Assembly (NCBI GenBank): GCA_015057115.1
Contig: SVEZ01000005.1
Location: 62,001-126,000, forward strand
Reading direction: 5' to 3'
From: Lachnospiraceae bacterium
GTDB lineage: Bacteria; Bacillota; Clostridia; Lachnospirales; Lachnospiraceae
DNA: 64,000 bases
In this document: positions 19,494 through 29,263 of the stretch, piece after piece
How the letters are laid out: each line of letters begins with the position of its first letter
How positions within the stretch are numbered: position 1 is the first letter of the stretch
Translations under genes and position numbers: made by a program
The notes under the pieces: model-generated
What the model was told of the DNA's origin: nothing
Seen by the model: only the letters and a program-made list of their open reading frames with translations
The model's database searches: none

Positions 19494-22361
19494 TTACACC
19501 ACCATTTGTCGGATACTCTGAATCGCTTTTTCAAAAGCCGCCCTGTCAAAATCTCGCACAGCCGCTTCCAGCTTTGACACTTCCTTTTCCACATTTGAGT
19601 TGGAAAAAGTGTGATTTCCCAACTCCAGCATCATTTCATTCAAAGACATTGTATCATAGTTATTCATGGCGTTTTCTAGCTGTTCCAATGTTCGCTGCAA
19701 TTCTTCTTCGCTCAACTCTTCTTCTGTTTCGCCATCAAACAATGCCTCTCCCAACTTCTCCGCTATTGTTTCGTAGGCTTTTACATATTCAGCGTGATTC
19801 TCGCTAATATAAGATATTTCCTGCCTCTTTGCCGCTACTTCCAAAGCCTTGGCCTCTGCAAAAAGATCTCGAACTCCAATCTGCGCTGCCGCATTCTTCA
19901 TAGCATGCACTTTTATCCTATAGGAGGAAAGGTTCTCCTCTTCTCCCTGCAACGCTCCGGTATAATACTTTTCCAACTCCGCAATATCTCTTTTTGCGGT
20001 TTCACAAAAGATCTTTACAATCTCTAAAAGCTTCTCCTGATTCGGCATATTCTCTAAGGCCTGTTTCCAATCCACTCCCGGTACCGCTGGTAAGCTATAT
20101 GTTTCGCAGTTAAAAACCATTGTTGCCGGCTTTGAACCGCGACCTTCGTATGCCTTCTCAGGCAAATATTTCTTTAAAAGTTCCACTAAATCCTTAATTT
20201 TAACCGGTTTTGACAGATACTCCGCAAAACCTTCTTTCAAATATGCTTCTCTTGCGCCGGATATGGCGTTGGCAGTAAGTGCTATCACTTTTACCCCTTC
20301 ATCAATAAGCTTTTGCTCTTTCATGGCGTGAAGCGTCTGCACTCCATCCATGCCCGGCATCATGTGATCCAATAAGATAACATCATATCGGTTCTTTTGA
20401 ACAAGGGGCAACGCCTCTTCCCCGGAATCTGCCGTATCCGGTACAATGTCGCACAATCCCAGAAGATTCTTCATAACCCGGATGTTCATATCGTTATCAT
20501 CTACCACAAGAACCTTCGCCAACGGTGCATAAATTACTTCCACCTGCTTTCGCGGTTCATGGCTTTCCTCAATTCTTCTGTCAAAATCCCCTATGGCTGT
20601 TGCATCCGCCACTTCCTGTTCCAAAACAAAAGAAAAGGTCGAGCCCACTCCGTACTCGCTTTTCACGTCCAGCTTACTTCCCATCATTCCAAGCAAACTG
20701 GTAACAATGGATATACCTAAACCGGTACCTTCAATATTTCGATTACGAACCTCCTCCAATCGCTCGAAAGAAACGTTCAATTTTGCAATGTCTTCTTCTT
20801 TGATACCGATTCCTGTATCCTCCACAGACACGGTGATAATAGCCTTGTTTTCCCGCATCCCCTCATATCCGATGGAAAGCGTCACACTTCCCTCATTGGT
20901 ATACTTTACTGCATTGGAAAGAAGATTACTGATAATCTGTGCAATTCGCACATCGTCACCCACCAATGCACAAGGAATATTCCTGTCTATATGATGTAAA
21001 AAGTTCAGTCCTTTACTTTCCGCCCCCTGTGCCACAGAATTCAATATATCATTAATAAGAGAAGAGGTATCATAACGAACCGGATGAACCTCCATCTTTC
21101 CGTTTTCAATTTTTGAAAAATCAAGAATACTGTTAATCAAGGACAGCAAGGTGTTTCCTGCCGAATCAATATTCTCCGCGAATTCTAAAATCTCGCCATC
21201 CTTCGCCTTACGCAGAATCATTTCATTCATTCCCAACACCGTATTAATCGGCGTTCGAATTTCATGAGACATCTGCGCCAAAAAAGAGCTTTTGGCCTGA
21301 GATGCAACTTTCAGCTTATCAATCAATTCCATTTCTTCCGAAATGTCCACATATACGCAAAGATAACAGAAAGGCTCGCCATAATCATCCTTCAGCGCAT
21401 TAAACCGCATAGAATAGGTTCGACCACACTGCCTATCCTTCACCCTTATGTATACCGTTTCTAAAGCGCGCAAAAACAATTCTTCCTGGGTAATCCCTTC
21501 CAGATGAAAGATATCAAAAATACCGTAACCGCCATCACAATTTCGGTTGGTAATCCGCTCCGAATACCGGTTTTGTATTACCATTTTCTTTTCTGTGTTA
21601 AAAACGATAATACCCGCATCTATAAAGTCTAAAAAACGATCCGCAATATTTCCCATCCGAATATCGAAGGAATTTAACTTTGTCGCCCCGTAATATATAA
21701 CTGCCGTACAAGCAAAGCTTCCAATTCCCGACATGGGTACACTGGGATATCCCATAACCGGCAAAAAGGTATCCGGCAAGGTAAAAAATATCAAAAGAAA
21801 GTTGGCAAGAAAGCACATCCTAATAAAGCGCTTTTCTCTTTGCAGAGCGTTGGTTTTAATCCATACCAATCCAATGGTAAAAAGGATAAGAAAGGACAAG
21901 GCAACGAAAAAAGAATGATACCCTCTGTTAAGCACAAACCCTTTTGACGCATACCAGGTGGTCCAGTTTCCAATTCTCACAAACTCGTCCACTCCGGTTT
22001 TAGAAAAAAGGCAATAGTCAACAACCGCAGAAAAAGCCACCATTCCTCTGACTATTTTAATCGTATTTTTATTTTTTAAAGCGATTTTTGAGAACAAACA
22101 TGCTTCTGCTATAAGAAATCCGTCCACTCCGGAGACACCGATTTTACGCCACAATTCACAGACTCCGAAATCCGCCGTGATGCCGATAAAGCCATAGCAG
22201 ATACACCAGATTCCCGAAAAAATACCCATCGCCAGAATATAAAGGCTGATATCCCTAGAATACTTTCTGTTACGCAGATAAAAGCTGATTCCAAAAACAT
22301 CTGCCACCATTCCCAGCATCAATAATAAGTAATTTACGATAATTCCCATATCATACTCCAC
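19494..22361 (-). CDS. Hybrid sensor histidine kinase (7TM-PAS-HisKA-HATPase-REC-HPt)
   Basis: 955 residues. About seven membrane helices (5-225) are followed by a PAS-like region (240-345), HisKA with the phosphohistidine in MSHEIRTPINTVLGM (near His366), an ATPase domain with SNLLSNAVKYT and GTGLGISIV, a receiver with VVDDNDMNI and LLDHMMPGMDG, and an HPt-like domain with KVHAMKNAAAQIG. It is a complete phosphorelay in one chain. The N-terminal membrane region is the putative sensor, ligand unknown. The adjacent HD-GYP response regulator is the likely output. Confidence 0.92.
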   Translation of the reverse strand: MEYDMGIIVNYLLLMLGMVADVFGISFYLRNRKYSRDISLYILAMGIFSGIWCICYGFIGITADFGVCELWRKIGVSGVDGFLIAEACLFSKIALKNKNTIKIVRGMVAFSAVVDYCLFSKTGVDEFVRIGNWTTWYASKGFVLNRGYHSFFVALSFLILFTIGLVWIKTNALQREKRFIRMCFLANFLLIFFTLPDTFLPVMGYPSVPMSGIGSFACTAVIYYGATKLNSFDIRMGNIADRFLDFIDAGIIVFNTEKKMVIQNRYSERITNRNCDGGYGIFDIFHLEGITQEELFLRALETVYIRVKDRQCGRTYSMRFNALKDDYGEPFCYLCVYVDISEEMELIDKLKVASQAKSSFLAQMSHEIRTPINTVLGMNEMILRKAKDGEILEFAENIDSAGNTLLSLINSILDFSKIENGKMEVHPVRYDTSSLINDILNSVAQGAESKGLNFLHHIDRNIPCALVGDDVRIAQIISNLLSNAVKYTNEGSVTLSIGYEGMRENKAIITVSVEDTGIGIKEEDIAKLNVSFERLEEVRNRNIEGTGLGISIVTSLLGMMGSKLDVKSEYGVGSTFSFVLEQEVADATAIGDFDRRIEESHEPRKQVEVIYAPLAKVLVVDDNDMNIRVMKNLLGLCDIVPDTADSGEEALPLVQKNRYDVILLDHMMPGMDGVQTLHAMKEQKLIDEGVKVIALTANAISGAREAYLKEGFAEYLSKPVKIKDLVELLKKYLPEKAYEGRGSKPATMVFNCETYSLPAVPGVDWKQALENMPNQEKLLEIVKIFCETAKRDIAELEKYYTGALQGEEENLSSYRIKVHAMKNAAAQIGVRDLFAEAKALEVAAKRQEISYISENHAEYVKAYETIAEKLGEALFDGETEEELSEEELQRTLEQLENAMNNYDTMSLNEMMLELGNHTFSNSNVEKEVSKLEAAVRDFDRAAFEKAIQSIRQMVV

Positions 22362-22408
22362 TCAAAAAGGACGGTCACATCTGTGGACCGCCCTTACCAT
22401 TCTTCGTC

Positions 22409-22615
22409 TTAGGCCTGTGTTGCTAAAAATTCGTTAATGGTATCAACCAATGCATCAGCGTCTACGCCGTGTACTGCAGCGGCATCTTCGATGGATTCCA
22501 TCTGAGAAGATGGGCATCCAAGGCAATGCATACCGATTCCTAACAAAATCGGAGCAACATTCTCATTAATGTTCAGCAATTCACCGATCATGGTCTGCTT
22601 TGTAACCTGTGCCAT
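22409..22615 (-). CDS. DUF1858 redox-disulfide domain protein
   Basis: 68 residues from the ATG at 22615, chosen because AAGGAGG lies eight bases upstream. The pattern MIGELLNINENVAPILLGIGMHCLGCPSSQMESIEDAA matches the DUF1858 family (hybrid-cluster-protein-associated disulfide domain), with two cysteines in CLGC. Its exact role is unknown; neighbours of this family are often redox or metal-cluster proteins. It is divergent from the ferredoxin gene at 22786. Confidence 0.85.
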   Translation of the reverse strand: MAQVTKQTMIGELLNINENVAPILLGIGMHCLGCPSSQMESIEDAAAVHGVDADALVDTINEFLATQA

Positions 22616-22698
22616 TTGAACTTCCTCCTTAAAACTCATACTATGGTCACAATTATAACGCTAGATTGGAAAAAAAGCAATTCTTTCCCTTAATATAC

Positions 22699-22727
22699 TT
22701 GAAAAACTCTGATGAATGTATTACAAT
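22699..22727 (+). promoter_or_regulatory. Promoter of the ferredoxin gene
   Basis: TTGAAA (22699-22704), 17-base spacer, TACAAT (22722-22727), about 60 bases before the ATG. Confidence 0.65.
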
Positions 22728-22785
22728 GTGCGTAAGGTTATGAACTAATCTTATATTATGTAAAATAAAAAGGAGGATATTTACT

Positions 22786-22953
22786 ATGGCATACGTAATT
22801 TCTGATGCATGTGTAATGTGTGGAACATGCGAAGGACAGTGTCCGGTTGGTGCTATCAGCCAGGGAGACAGCCAGTATCAGATTGATGAGGCTGCTTGTG
22901 TTGAGTGCGGAACTTGTGCAGGTGCTTGCCCAGTTGGTGCTATCAGCAACTAA
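22786..22953 (+). CDS. 2[4Fe-4S] ferredoxin
   Basis: 55 residues, the classical clostridial ferredoxin size. Two cluster motifs C-x2-C-x2-C-x3-CP are present: CVMCGTCEGQCPVGAIS and CVECGTCAGACPVGAIS, separated by a short acidic linker. It carries electrons for anaerobic metabolism in the cytoplasm. AGGAGG lies about ten bases before the ATG. It has its own promoter and no downstream partner on the same strand. Confidence 0.97.
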   Translation: MAYVISDACVMCGTCEGQCPVGAISQGDSQYQIDEAACVECGTCAGACPVGAISN

Positions 22954-22977
22954 TACCTACGAAAGATAAGTAAGCTG

Positions 22978-23571
22978 TTATGTTTCAGAGATATAATTAT
23001 CCTGTTTCGTAACAGCTTCTTTTTTATTACCTCGAAGTTCTTCTTTCAGCTTTGCGGCCACCTCACGCTGACCCCATTTCCAAAAATGACTCTTTCTGTC
23101 TGATTTTAGTTGTTGCCGGATTGCAAGATCCAGCTTTCGATATTGTTCTTCCTGTTTCGTCATGGTCTCCCGGGCGATGTCATTCATTTCGCCGATAATT
23201 CTGTTTGACAGTTCCCGACCAAGTTCTTCCCGGTTTTCTTCCATGGCCTGGCGTACTGCTTCATTGATTATTTCTTGAAATTTCCGCATTTTATCTATCT
23301 TTGCAGCGGCAATATCCTGTTCTTGTGGTGTTGTACCTGTGTAATTCCCCATCTCTGCGCCAACCTGTGACCGGATTGCCTGGAGCTGGTAACCCTCCTC
23401 CTTTAATTCCTTAATATTACGGAACATATCTATCTGTTCCTGGTAATAAACCCTGTGTCCCAGCTCATTTCGCGGGATTGTGAGTTGTAGCTCCTCTTCC
23501 CAGTAGCGTAATGTATGGGCGTGCACGTGCAGTATATTTGCCGCGTCTGTTATTGTGTAGCGGTTATTCAT
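22978..23571 (-). CDS. MerR-type DNA-binding protein with coiled-coil tail
   Basis: 197 residues from the ATG at 23571, supported by GGAGGG eight bases upstream; a GTG further upstream falls inside that site. Residues 3-70 form a MerR-like winged helix (YTITDAANILHVHAHTLRYWEEEL...HRVYYQEQIDMFRNIKELKEEGYQL). The rest is charged and likely coiled-coil, with a KWGQREVAAKLKEELR segment near the end, as in DUF3967-type proteins. No effector-binding domain is recognisable. It might regulate chromosome or plasmid functions; target unknown. Confidence 0.75.
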   Translation of the reverse strand: MNNRYTITDAANILHVHAHTLRYWEEELQLTIPRNELGHRVYYQEQIDMFRNIKELKEEGYQLQAIRSQVGAEMGNYTGTTPQEQDIAAAKIDKMRKFQEIINEAVRQAMEENREELGRELSNRIIGEMNDIARETMTKQEEQYRKLDLAIRQQLKSDRKSHFWKWGQREVAAKLKEELRGNKKEAVTKQDNYISET

Positions 23572-23664
23572 ATCAAAATCCCTCCTCACCGTTCATAAGA
23601 CAAGTTTAGAGCAATTATTCCTACCCCTCAAGAAAGATTCACCGCATGTTTTGACAAAAATCGA

Positions 23665-23688
23665 ACGCCGCGATTAATATCGCGGCGT
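23665..23688 (-). terminator. Terminator overlapping the dnaB stop codon
   Basis: ACGCCGCGAT (23665-23674) and ATCGCGGCGT (23679-23688) make a perfect 10-bp stem with a TAAT loop, followed on the minus strand by TCGATTTTTG. The dnaB stop lies at the loop. Confidence 0.85.
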
Positions 23689-25011
23689 CTCCAAATTTGC
23701 AAATCTTGTATGTTCGCCAATCCATGCCAGATAAACGGTTCCTGTTGGGCCGTTTCTTTGCTTAGCAATAATCAACTCTGCAATTCCCTTGTCTGGCGAA
23801 TCTTTGTTATAGTATTCATCACGGTATAAAAACATTACTACGTCGGCATCCTGCTCGATGGCTCCGGATTCACGAAGATCCGAAAGCATAGGACGATGAT
23901 CCGGTCTTTGTTCTACCGCTCGGCTAAGCTGAGATAATGCTACTACCGGCACCTGAAGCTCACGAGCAAGGGATTTCAAGGATCTGGAAATATCCGAAAT
24001 CTTCTGCTGCTGGCTCTCAATCTTATCAGAACCGGTCATCAACTGTAAGTAGTCAATGATAACAATGGAAAGGTCATATTCCAATTTATATTTTCTACAT
24101 TTGGAACGAAGCTCCGGCACAGTAATTCCCGGCGTATCGTCGATAATCAATTTGGATTCACCGATAACACCGGCACCTTCTACCAATCGTTCCCACTCTT
24201 CTGCCTGCAAATTACCATTTCTAAGAGTCTGGGCATCTACACGGGATTCTGCGGAAAGGAAACGGTTAACCAACTGTTCCTTTGACATCTCCAAACTGAA
24301 TATTGCAGTGGTTTTCTTTTCTTTTACCGCAATATTCTGAGCTATATTCAATACAATAGCGGTTTTACCCATAGAAGGACGAGCCGCCAAAATTACCAAA
24401 TCGGATGGCTGTAATCCACTGGTACGATAATCCAAATCAATAAAACCGGTTGGAATTCCCGTAACTGACCCTGTATTCTGGGATGCCTTTTCAATCTTCT
24501 TCAAGGCATTCATAACCACCTGTTTAATGGGAACAAATTCACCCGTTGCCCGGGTCTGCAACAAGTTAAAAATATCTTTTTCCGTTGTTGCAAGAATGGA
24601 ATCCAAGGATTCTTCCCCGGTATAACACTGGTTTGCTATATTCTCTGTAATGCGAATCAAACGCCGCTCCACCGCTTTTTCCGCAACAATGGTGGCATAA
24701 TAGCGCACATTGGCAGAAGTTGGAACCGCGTTAATAATCTGCATGATGTATTCCGTACTTGTAATATGCTCCGGCGCTCCTTTTTCCTTTAACCGCTCTA
24801 CTGTGGTCACCGGATCCACCGGATGTCCTTCGTTATACAACTCCAGCATAGCCTCATACATGAGACCAAGCTGCTGGCTGTAAAAATTCTCTGCTGTGAC
24901 GATTTCTGATGCCACCACTATGGCCTGTTTGTCCATCAACATGGAACCGATAACCGATTCCTCTGCCTCTTGGCTGTGTGGCATAATTCGTTTGATTGAA
25001 ACTTCTTCCAT
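23674..25011 (-). CDS. dnaB: Replicative DNA helicase DnaB
   Basis: 445 residues. The N-terminal domain (MPHSQEAEESVIGSMLMD...) and the RecA-type ATPase domain are complete: Walker A ARPSMGKTA, Walker B VIIDYLQLM, and the DLRESGAIEQDADVV segment. DnaB is the hexameric replication-fork helicase. The start at 25011 has AGGTG six bases upstream; a GTG at 25020 lies within that site. It follows rplI directly. Confidence 0.97.
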   Translation of the reverse strand: MEEVSIKRIMPHSQEAEESVIGSMLMDKQAIVVASEIVTAENFYSQQLGLMYEAMLELYNEGHPVDPVTTVERLKEKGAPEHITSTEYIMQIINAVPTSANVRYYATIVAEKAVERRLIRITENIANQCYTGEESLDSILATTEKDIFNLLQTRATGEFVPIKQVVMNALKKIEKASQNTGSVTGIPTGFIDLDYRTSGLQPSDLVILAARPSMGKTAIVLNIAQNIAVKEKKTTAIFSLEMSKEQLVNRFLSAESRVDAQTLRNGNLQAEEWERLVEGAGVIGESKLIIDDTPGITVPELRSKCRKYKLEYDLSIVIIDYLQLMTGSDKIESQQQKISDISRSLKSLARELQVPVVALSQLSRAVEQRPDHRPMLSDLRESGAIEQDADVVMFLYRDEYYNKDSPDKGIAELIIAKQRNGPTGTVYLAWIGEHTRFANLETPRY

Positions 25012-25020
25012 CTGTTTCAC

Positions 25021-25464
25021 CTAGTTCTCTACTACTTTTACACGAAGGGTTGCTGTTACCTGGGGGTGAAGCTTAATTGGCACCTCCGTCACTCCAAGGC
25101 TACGAATCGGCTCATCCAGCTGCATTTTCTTCTTGTCTAAATCCAATCCCAACTGTTCTTTGGCTGCCTGAGCGATTTCCTTGGTGGAAACGGAACCAAA
25201 AGTTCTTCCGCCCTCGCCCGCTTTAATTTTTACGGTAACTGATTTGTCTTTCAAGTTCTCACCCAAGGCCTTCGCCTGGTCCAAATGCTCTTTTGCCACC
25301 TTTTCTTCGTTCTTATTCTGCAGCTTAAGATCATTCAGATTCTTTGCATTTGCTTCAATTGCCTGCTTTTTTACAATGAGGTTACGGGCATAACCCTGGC
25401 TTACCTCAATAATGTCTCCTTTTTTACCATGGGATTTCACATCCTGGGTTAAAATCAGCTTCAT
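25021..25464 (-). CDS. rplI: Ribosomal protein bL9
   Basis: 147 residues. The N-terminal signature [30 protein letters not shown] is intact, followed by the central helix and the C-terminal domain ([18 protein letters not shown]). L9 binds 23S rRNA near the L1 stalk. It is sandwiched between gdpP and dnaB with only a few bases between them, an arrangement shared by many Bacillota. Confidence 0.97.
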   Translation of the reverse strand: MKLILTQDVKSHGKKGDIIEVSQGYARNLIVKKQAIEANAKNLNDLKLQNKNEEKVAKEHLDQAKALGENLKDKSVTVKIKAGEGGRTFGSVSTKEIAQAAKEQLGLDLDKKKMQLDEPIRSLGVTEVPIKLHPQVTATLRVKVVEN

Positions 25465-25466
25465 AG

Positions 25467-27500
25467 TTAAATATCTCCCTCTTCAATCATAGTATCCAAT
25501 GTCTCTTTTAACTTATCCTTTGCTTCTTCAATACTCATATCTGTAAGCTGTGCTCCGGCGACATTCAAATGTCCGCCTCCACCAAGACGCTCCATGATAA
25601 TCTGTACATTTACTTCATCAATAGAACGGGAACTAATAAAAATCTTACCCTGATAATCCGTCAAAACAAAGGACGCTTTTATTCCAACAATATCCAGCAA
25701 CTCATTGGCTGCCTGAGCTCCGGCAATAGTCGGGCTCTCCAGATGATCGCTTCCGCACACCGTAATGGCATATTCGCCGCGATAAACTTCCGCCAAACGA
25801 ACTGCCTCGGCCCTCGCTTTGTAAGATGTCATATCATTACGAAGCATTTTTCGAACACGTACTACATCCGCACCGCTTCGGCGCAAGTATGCTGCTGCCT
25901 CAAAGGTTCTTACACCTGTCTTGGCCATGAAGTTATTTGTGTCAATCAAAATTCCGGCATATAAGGCATCTGCCTCCACATCCCCCAGCTTAATATCCTC
26001 TGAGAAATACTGTAATACCTCTGAAATCATTTCACAGGTCGAGGAAGCGTATGGCTCGATATAAGACAATACCGCATTCTCAATAACTTCCGCTCCCTGT
26101 CTGTGGTGGTCGAATACAACGATTGTCTTGACCACATTCAACAGTTCCGGACACTCTGTATAAGACGGCTTATTGGTATCTACTACCACTACCGCCGTAT
26201 TAAACTTATCAGCTAATTCCATCGCCTCATCCCGATCAATAAACATCTTCTCGGTATAACCGTTCTCTTCATTAAAACGGTCTTTCACCGGGCGAAGGGA
26301 TGAACTTACATGATTCAATACGATATAGGCACGCTTTCCAAGAACATTGGCTGCTCGGTAAATACCCACTGCCGCTCCTAAGGCATCCACATCACTAATG
26401 GAATGTCCCATAACAATAACCTGTTCTTTTGTTTCTAAGATTTCTCTTAACGCCTGTGCTTTTACTCTTGCTTTTACTCGGGTGCTCTTTTCCACCTGCT
26501 GGGTCTTTCCTCCGTAGTAAGAAATCTTCTCGGTGGATTTTACTACAGCTTGATCACCGCCTCGACCCAATGCCAGGTCAATGGCCGCTCTGGTATACTC
26601 GTAATTCTGGGTATACGTCTTGCTTCCGTCACCAATTCCGATACTCAGAGTAATGGCCATTTCATTACCGATCTTGATGCTTTTTACATCTTCAATCAGG
26701 CTGAAGCGGTCTTCTTCCAACCCTTCCAGATATTTCCGCTTGAATACAATGAAATACTTATCTTTCTCAATCTTCTTAACGATTCCGTCCGTATTTCCAA
26801 AGTACTTGTTAACCTTTCGATCTACCAATGCGATTAAAAGAGAACGCTTTACTTCTTCGATACTCTCTAAGGCTTCCTCATAGTTATCAATGTAAACCAG
26901 GGCGGAAACAAGTTTCTGCTCCTCGTTCTCTTTCAAACTTTCCTGAAGCTGGGTCTCGTCAAACATGTACATAACAAAAAGGCTTTCAAAGTCATTGACT
27001 GCCTCTTTCTTATCCTCTGCATCCCGGGCGCTGTCGTCAATAAACACCCGCCGAATTACCAGATGGTAAAACACATCCTCATTTGTAATGTACAGGTGAT
27101 GCTCATCCACTACCTTGTGGAGTAATTCTTTGGTAACCGTCGGAAGCAGTGTAGTAATGGACTTATGGTAACCCTTCGTTGTTTCAAAATGTGCCAGAAA
27201 TCGTTGATTCTGCCACAATACCTTACCATCAACATCCATCAGCACATAAGGTATTTCAAACTCGTCTAACAAATACCTTTGCATGACGCCATAGGCTGTA
27301 GCATAATCCGTCAATTCCGACTTGAAATAGGGCTTCATCGCCATACCGATAAAAACGGCGATTACAACATAAATTCCGGACAGTCCCACTAAAAGCAGTC
27401 CCGCATTGGGATATATGTAAAATACAATTCCATCCATAACGATCAGCAATACAATCAGTGCTGCCGGTATGGTCAGTAACCCTCGAAATCTGTTCTTCAT
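25467..27500 (-). CDS. gdpP: c-di-AMP phosphodiesterase GdpP
   Basis: 677 residues: two N-terminal membrane helices (about 8-55), a PAS domain (about 80-150), a degenerate GGDEF domain (about 190-310) and DHH/DHHA1 domains (about 345-670). DHH residues include [22 protein letters not shown] and DHHRQG; the C-terminal substrate loop is [16 protein letters not shown]. The enzyme hydrolyses c-di-AMP to pApA, affecting osmotic and cell-wall homeostasis. First gene of gdpP-rplI-dnaB, driven by the repeated promoter region at 27563-27711. Confidence 0.95.
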   Translation of the reverse strand: MKNRFRGLLTIPAALIVLLIVMDGIVFYIYPNAGLLLVGLSGIYVVIAVFIGMAMKPYFKSELTDYATAYGVMQRYLLDEFEIPYVLMDVDGKVLWQNQRFLAHFETTKGYHKSITTLLPTVTKELLHKVVDEHHLYITNEDVFYHLVIRRVFIDDSARDAEDKKEAVNDFESLFVMYMFDETQLQESLKENEEQKLVSALVYIDNYEEALESIEEVKRSLLIALVDRKVNKYFGNTDGIVKKIEKDKYFIVFKRKYLEGLEEDRFSLIEDVKSIKIGNEMAITLSIGIGDGSKTYTQNYEYTRAAIDLALGRGGDQAVVKSTEKISYYGGKTQQVEKSTRVKARVKAQALREILETKEQVIVMGHSISDVDALGAAVGIYRAANVLGKRAYIVLNHVSSSLRPVKDRFNEENGYTEKMFIDRDEAMELADKFNTAVVVVDTNKPSYTECPELLNVVKTIVVFDHHRQGAEVIENAVLSYIEPYASSTCEMISEVLQYFSEDIKLGDVEADALYAGILIDTNNFMAKTGVRTFEAAAYLRRSGADVVRVRKMLRNDMTSYKARAEAVRLAEVYRGEYAITVCGSDHLESPTIAGAQAANELLDIVGIKASFVLTDYQGKIFISSRSIDEVNVQIIMERLGGGGHLNVAGAQLTDMSIEEAKDKLKETLDTMIEEGDI

Positions 27501-27537
27501 TCGAGCCTCCTGTTTTCATACGATTATTCGCGCCGGC

Positions 27538-27560
27538 AAAAAAGCCGACAGCTATCGGCT
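27538..27560 (-). terminator. Terminator-like hairpin at the start of the gdpP leader
   Basis: On the minus strand AGCCGA (27560-27555) and TCGGCT (27548-27543) form a 6-bp stem followed by a run of T (27543-27538). The predicted start of the proximal promoter is near 27556, inside the first arm, so its transcripts would lack a full hairpin while those from the distal promoters would carry it. Confidence 0.5.
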
Positions 27561-27562
27561 AT

Positions 27563-27711
27563 ATTATACCACAATTAGTGACTTAGGTAAACTACATACT
27601 GCACGATAACAGACGAACGTCTGTTATACCACAATTAGCGACTTAGGTAAACTACATACTGCACGATAACAGACGAACGTCTGTTATACCACAGCAGTAC
27701 GAACCGAGCAA
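27563..27711 (-). promoter_or_regulatory. Array of three promoters 60 bp apart before gdpP
   Basis: Three extended -10 elements are seen on the minus strand: TGGTATAAT ending at 27563, and TGGTATAAC ending at 27623 and 27683. Each has a -35 with a 17-base spacer: TTTACC at 27591-27586 and 27651-27646, and TTGCTC at 27711-27706. The first two copies come from a tandem duplication. Confidence 0.65.
27564..27693. repeat. 60-bp tandem repeat (2.2 copies) containing a 22-bp palindrome
   Basis: Copies at 27564-27623 and 27624-27683 differ at one base (27579 T, 27639 C), with a 10-base partial copy at 27684-27693. Each full copy carries ATAACAGACG-AA-CGTCTGTTAT, an inverted repeat with 10-bp perfect arms placed just downstream of a promoter -10, where an operator or transcript hairpin would sit. 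Confidence 0.9.
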
Positions 27712-27745
27712 GTCCGCGGCTATATACCGCCTTTTTACGAAAAAA

Positions 27746-27772
27746 GAGGACCCGCTTGTTCTGCGGATCCTC
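27746..27772 (-). terminator. glyA terminator
   Basis: GAGGACCCGC (27746-27755) and GCGGATCCTC (27763-27772) pair with one mismatch across a 7-nt loop, followed on the minus strand by six T (27745-27740). Confidence 0.9.
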
Positions 27773-27782
27773 CCCTATTTTA

Positions 27783-29027
27783 TTAAGCATATAACGGATA
27801 TTTATCGGTTAAACCTTTTACTAATTCTTTTGCTTTTTCAACACCGTCTCCCTCACGCTCGTCGATTGCAAGACGAATTGCTTCAGCAACTACAACCATA
27901 TCCTCTTCTTTGAATCCACGGCTGGTAACAGCTGCTGTTCCAAGACGGATACCGCTTGTTACAAATGGAGATGCCGGATCATTCGGAATGGTGTTCTTGT
28001 TACAGGTAATGTTAGCGGAATCAAGTAATTTCTCGCACTCTTTACCGGTAATATTTTTGTTCAGAAGGCTTACTAACATCAAGTGGTTATCTGTACCACC
28101 GGATACAATCTCGAAACCTCTCTTAATAAGCTCGTTAGCCAAGGTAGAGCAGTTCTTTAAAATCTGCTGCTGATATTCCTTGAATTCCGGAGATAATGCC
28201 TCCTTGAAGCAAACTGCCTTTGCTGCGATAGTGTGCATCAAAGGACCACCCTGGATTCCCGGGAAAATAGCCTTGTTGAAGTTGAACTTCTTGTTAGCCT
28301 CCTCAGTTGCCATAATCATACCACCACGAGGTCCGCGAAGGGTCTTGTGAGTTGTGGTTGTAGCAACATCTACATATGGGAATGGGCTTGGATGAAGTCC
28401 GGTTGCAACCAAACCAGCGATATGTGCGATATCTGCCATAAGTACTGCACCAACTTCGTCTGCAATCTCTCTGAACTTCTTAAAGTCGATGGTTCTTGCA
28501 TAAGCGGAAGCTCCGCAGATAATCATCTTTGGCTTGCACTCTAATGCGATTCTTCTAACTTCATCATAATCGATAAATCCTTCATCATTAACTCCGTAAG
28601 GAACTACGTTGAAGTATTTTCCGGACATATTAACTGGGCTTCCGTGTGAAAGATGTCCGCCGTGGTCAAGAGACATACCCATGTAGGTGTCTCCCGGCTC
28701 CAATACTGCAAAGAAAACGCCCATGTTTGCCTGTGCGCCGGAGTGTGGCTGCACATTTACATAATCGCAATGGAAAATCTCCTTTGCTCTTTCTCTTGCA
28801 AGATTCTCAACTACGTCTACACACTCACATCCGCCGTAATATCTCTTTCCAGGATATCCTTCAGCGTACTTATTTGTAAGCTGGCTTCCCATTGCAGCCA
28901 TAACTGCCTTACTAACTACGTTCTCAGAAGCAATAAGCTCAATGTGGCTCTGCTGTCTGCCATTCTCGGCTGTAATCGCAGCCGCAATTTCAGGGTCTAC
29001 TTTCTGGATCTCTTCAAAGGTAAACAT
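27783..29027 (-). CDS. glyA: Serine hydroxymethyltransferase
   Basis: 414 residues, full length. The PLP lysine is in [13 protein letters not shown], and the family segments [13 protein letters not shown] and HSGAQAN are present. The enzyme interconverts serine and glycine with transfer of the hydroxymethyl group to tetrahydrofolate, supplying one-carbon units. It stands alone with its own promoter and terminator. GAGGAGG precedes the start. Confidence 0.98.
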   Translation of the reverse strand: MFTFEEIQKVDPEIAAAITAENGRQQSHIELIASENVVSKAVMAAMGSQLTNKYAEGYPGKRYYGGCECVDVVENLARERAKEIFHCDYVNVQPHSGAQANMGVFFAVLEPGDTYMGMSLDHGGHLSHGSPVNMSGKYFNVVPYGVNDEGFIDYDEVRRIALECKPKMIICGASAYARTIDFKKFREIADEVGAVLMADIAHIAGLVATGLHPSPFPYVDVATTTTHKTLRGPRGGMIMATEEANKKFNFNKAIFPGIQGGPLMHTIAAKAVCFKEALSPEFKEYQQQILKNCSTLANELIKRGFEIVSGGTDNHLMLVSLLNKNITGKECEKLLDSANITCNKNTIPNDPASPFVTSGIRLGTAAVTSRGFKEEDMVVVAEAIRLAIDEREGDGVEKAKELVKGLTDKYPLYA

Positions 29028-29101
29028 TCCCTTTCCTCCTCGAATACATTTCTTTAATATTTTGTTTTATCACTGGTTTATGAAAAACCACTCCATTTCC
29101 T

Positions 29102-29130
29102 ATTATAGCAAGCCACTCCTATAAACTCAA
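29102..29130 (-). promoter_or_regulatory. glyA promoter
   Basis: TTGAGT (29130-29125), 17-base spacer, TATAAT (29107-29102) on the minus strand, about 75 bases before the glyA start. I see no riboswitch in this short leader. Confidence 0.65.
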
Positions 29131-29173
29131 TGGAAAGATTGAAAATGTTTTCATTTTTTTGTCAAATTTTCTG

Positions 29174-29201
29174 TTGATTCCTAGTAGCATACTAGTATAA
29201 T
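29174..29201 (+). promoter_or_regulatory. Promoter with embedded palindrome, LD-carboxypeptidase gene
   Basis: TTGATT (29174-29179) and TATAAT (29196-29201) are separated by 16 bases. The spacer contains the perfect inverted repeat CTAGTA-GCA-TACTAG (29181-29195), so a dimeric repressor could cover the promoter. Confidence 0.6.
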
Positions 29202-29263
29202 GAAATAGTCAGTGGATTCTTCCGTTTCCATCTGACTATCTATTGTATCGAAAGGAGAAAGCC

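Noticed and set aside
27603-27624. LexA (DinR) box in the gdpP promoter repeats
   Set aside because: The palindrome core CAGACG-AA-CGTCTG does not match CGAAC-N4-GTTCG.
27564-27693. CRISPR-like array
   Set aside because: The repeats are directly adjacent with no spacers, and there are no cas genes. The 52-bp repeats at 39195 also lack unique spacers.
29028-29263. Glycine or tetrahydrofolate riboswitch before glyA
   Set aside because: The leader is only about 70 nt and shows no aptamer-like pairing; an ordinary promoter explains it.
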